DNA from: Plantago major
Lineage: Eukaryota; Streptophyta; Magnoliopsida; Lamiales; Plantaginaceae
Length of the DNA stretch: 64,000 nucleotides
Direction of reading: 5' to 3'
NCBI GenBank assembly: GCA_026545765.1
Contig: CM048841.1
Coordinates: 1,702,512 to 1,766,511 of the forward strand
In this document: piece after piece, positions 63,536-64,000 of the stretch
Layout of the letters: every line of letters starts with the position of its first letter
Position numbering within the stretch: position 1 is the stretch's first letter
Translations under genes and position numbers: made by a program
The notes under the pieces: model-generated
The model's input: the letters and a program-made list of their open reading frames with translations, nothing else
Database searches by the model: none
Told to the model about the DNA's origin: nothing

Positions 63536-64000
63536 TCAAAAGGGGCTCCATACCAAACCTGTAGCCCAATCTTCCTTTGCAGTGATTTTACTTCAGCACA
63601 CTCCTTAGTTGTTCTCTTCAGACGAACCAGGCTAGCGGTAGCGGGAAGAACTTGAGAAGTATACTTGTGAAATATATCCTCCGAATCGTTGACATAAACT
63701 CCCGTCAGAAGTTTCTTCTTCAAATCGTACCACAAAAAGTTTGGCCCAATAGAGCTACTTCGAGACCAGAGAAGAACCCTATGTTCCTTGTCTAAATATG
63801 CTATTAGCCTAAACTTTCTAGTACAGGCACTCACCTTTTCCAAGGACATTATCCTAGTCCACATGTTACATCCCTCCTCTTTTTTCCATATCAGAAAAGG
63901 CCTCAAATACTGCCACATGGTCAAAAACAGACAGCCATTCAAGCCAACCACATCCAAATCAGTGAGAATCAATTCGAGATCAGGTTCTTCCGGCAATGGT
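63526..64000 (-). CDS. F-box-associated-domain protein, C-terminal part
   Basis: The open frame runs in from the right edge of the window and ends GAPFECN at a TAG (63528-63526). About 158 residues are seen. The blocks LTDLDVVGLNGCLFLTMW, FLIWKKEEGCNMWTRIMS and IGPNFLWYDLKKKLLTGV follow the pattern of plant F-box-associated (FBA) beta-propeller-like repeats, in which L..L.G.L.....W.....W and WYD....... recur. The F-box itself would be upstream, outside the window. Such proteins are substrate receptors of SCF ubiquitin ligases. The substrate is unknown. Confidence 0.72.
   Translation of the reverse strand, partial: PLPEEPDLELILTDLDVVGLNGCLFLTMWQYLRPFLIWKKEEGCNMWTRIMSLEKVSACTRKFRLIAYLDKEHRVLLWSRSSSIGPNFLWYDLKKKLLTGVYVNDSEDIFHKYTSQVLPATASLVRLKRTTKECAEVKSLQRKIGLQVWYGAPFECN

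Overview
The window is nuclear DNA of a flowering plant. Its genes have short GT-AG introns, the AT-rich spacers are crowded with MITEs, and there are CACTA, hAT, LTR and foldback elements. The protein families (DUF3537, plant O-fucosyltransferase, LRR-VIII receptor kinase, B3, IDD/SGR5) point to a eudicot. An asterid is a guess I cannot prove from the sequence.

Layout. 1-2160 is the 3' part of a decayed CACTA transposon. 2161-7806 is a repeat-rich spacer: a Stowaway-like MITE split by a solo LTR, a Tourist-like MITE abutting it, an AT-rich foldback, and a 795-bp relative of the Tourist family. Four housekeeping genes follow: a gustatory-receptor-like DUF3537 membrane protein (8532-11039, -), a Golgi-type O-fucosyltransferase (11974-14704, -), an M18 aspartyl aminopeptidase (15752-20047, +) and a cytosolic adenylate kinase (25923-28436, -). 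Between the last two lies a 4.2-kb insert carrying an intact B3 transcription-factor gene (21927-24019, +). It is flanked by direct copies of about 1 kb of the original aminopeptidase/adenylate-kinase junction.

29574-32060 is a GT61 glycosyltransferase pseudogene with two in-frame stops and a 1044-bp hAT insertion. 34332-40003 (-) is a malectin-LRR receptor kinase. 43196-43705 (+) is a small single-exon gene holding only the C-terminal module of the SGR5/IDD14-16 proteins plus an LxLxL motif. 43706-52440 is gene-poor and full of repeats. 52440-55260 is a PPR pseudogene interrupted by a 1.9-kb TIR element that carries its own gene-like transcription unit. 59362-62685 is a second, truncated copy of the B3 unit whose middle is replaced by a large inverted repeat. 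The window ends inside an F-box-type gene (63526-64000, -).

The most interesting structure joins 20005-26268 with 59362-62685. A gene-bearing segment matching 59.4-62.7 kb sits at 21.0-25.2 kb, bounded by 2-3 bp microhomologies and by duplicated target DNA of about 1 kb. The source locus later lost most of the gene, so the inserted copy is the only intact one here. This fits patch-type double-strand-break repair better than ordinary transposition. Exon coordinates were worked out by hand from splice signals, reading phase and family conservation, without transcript data.
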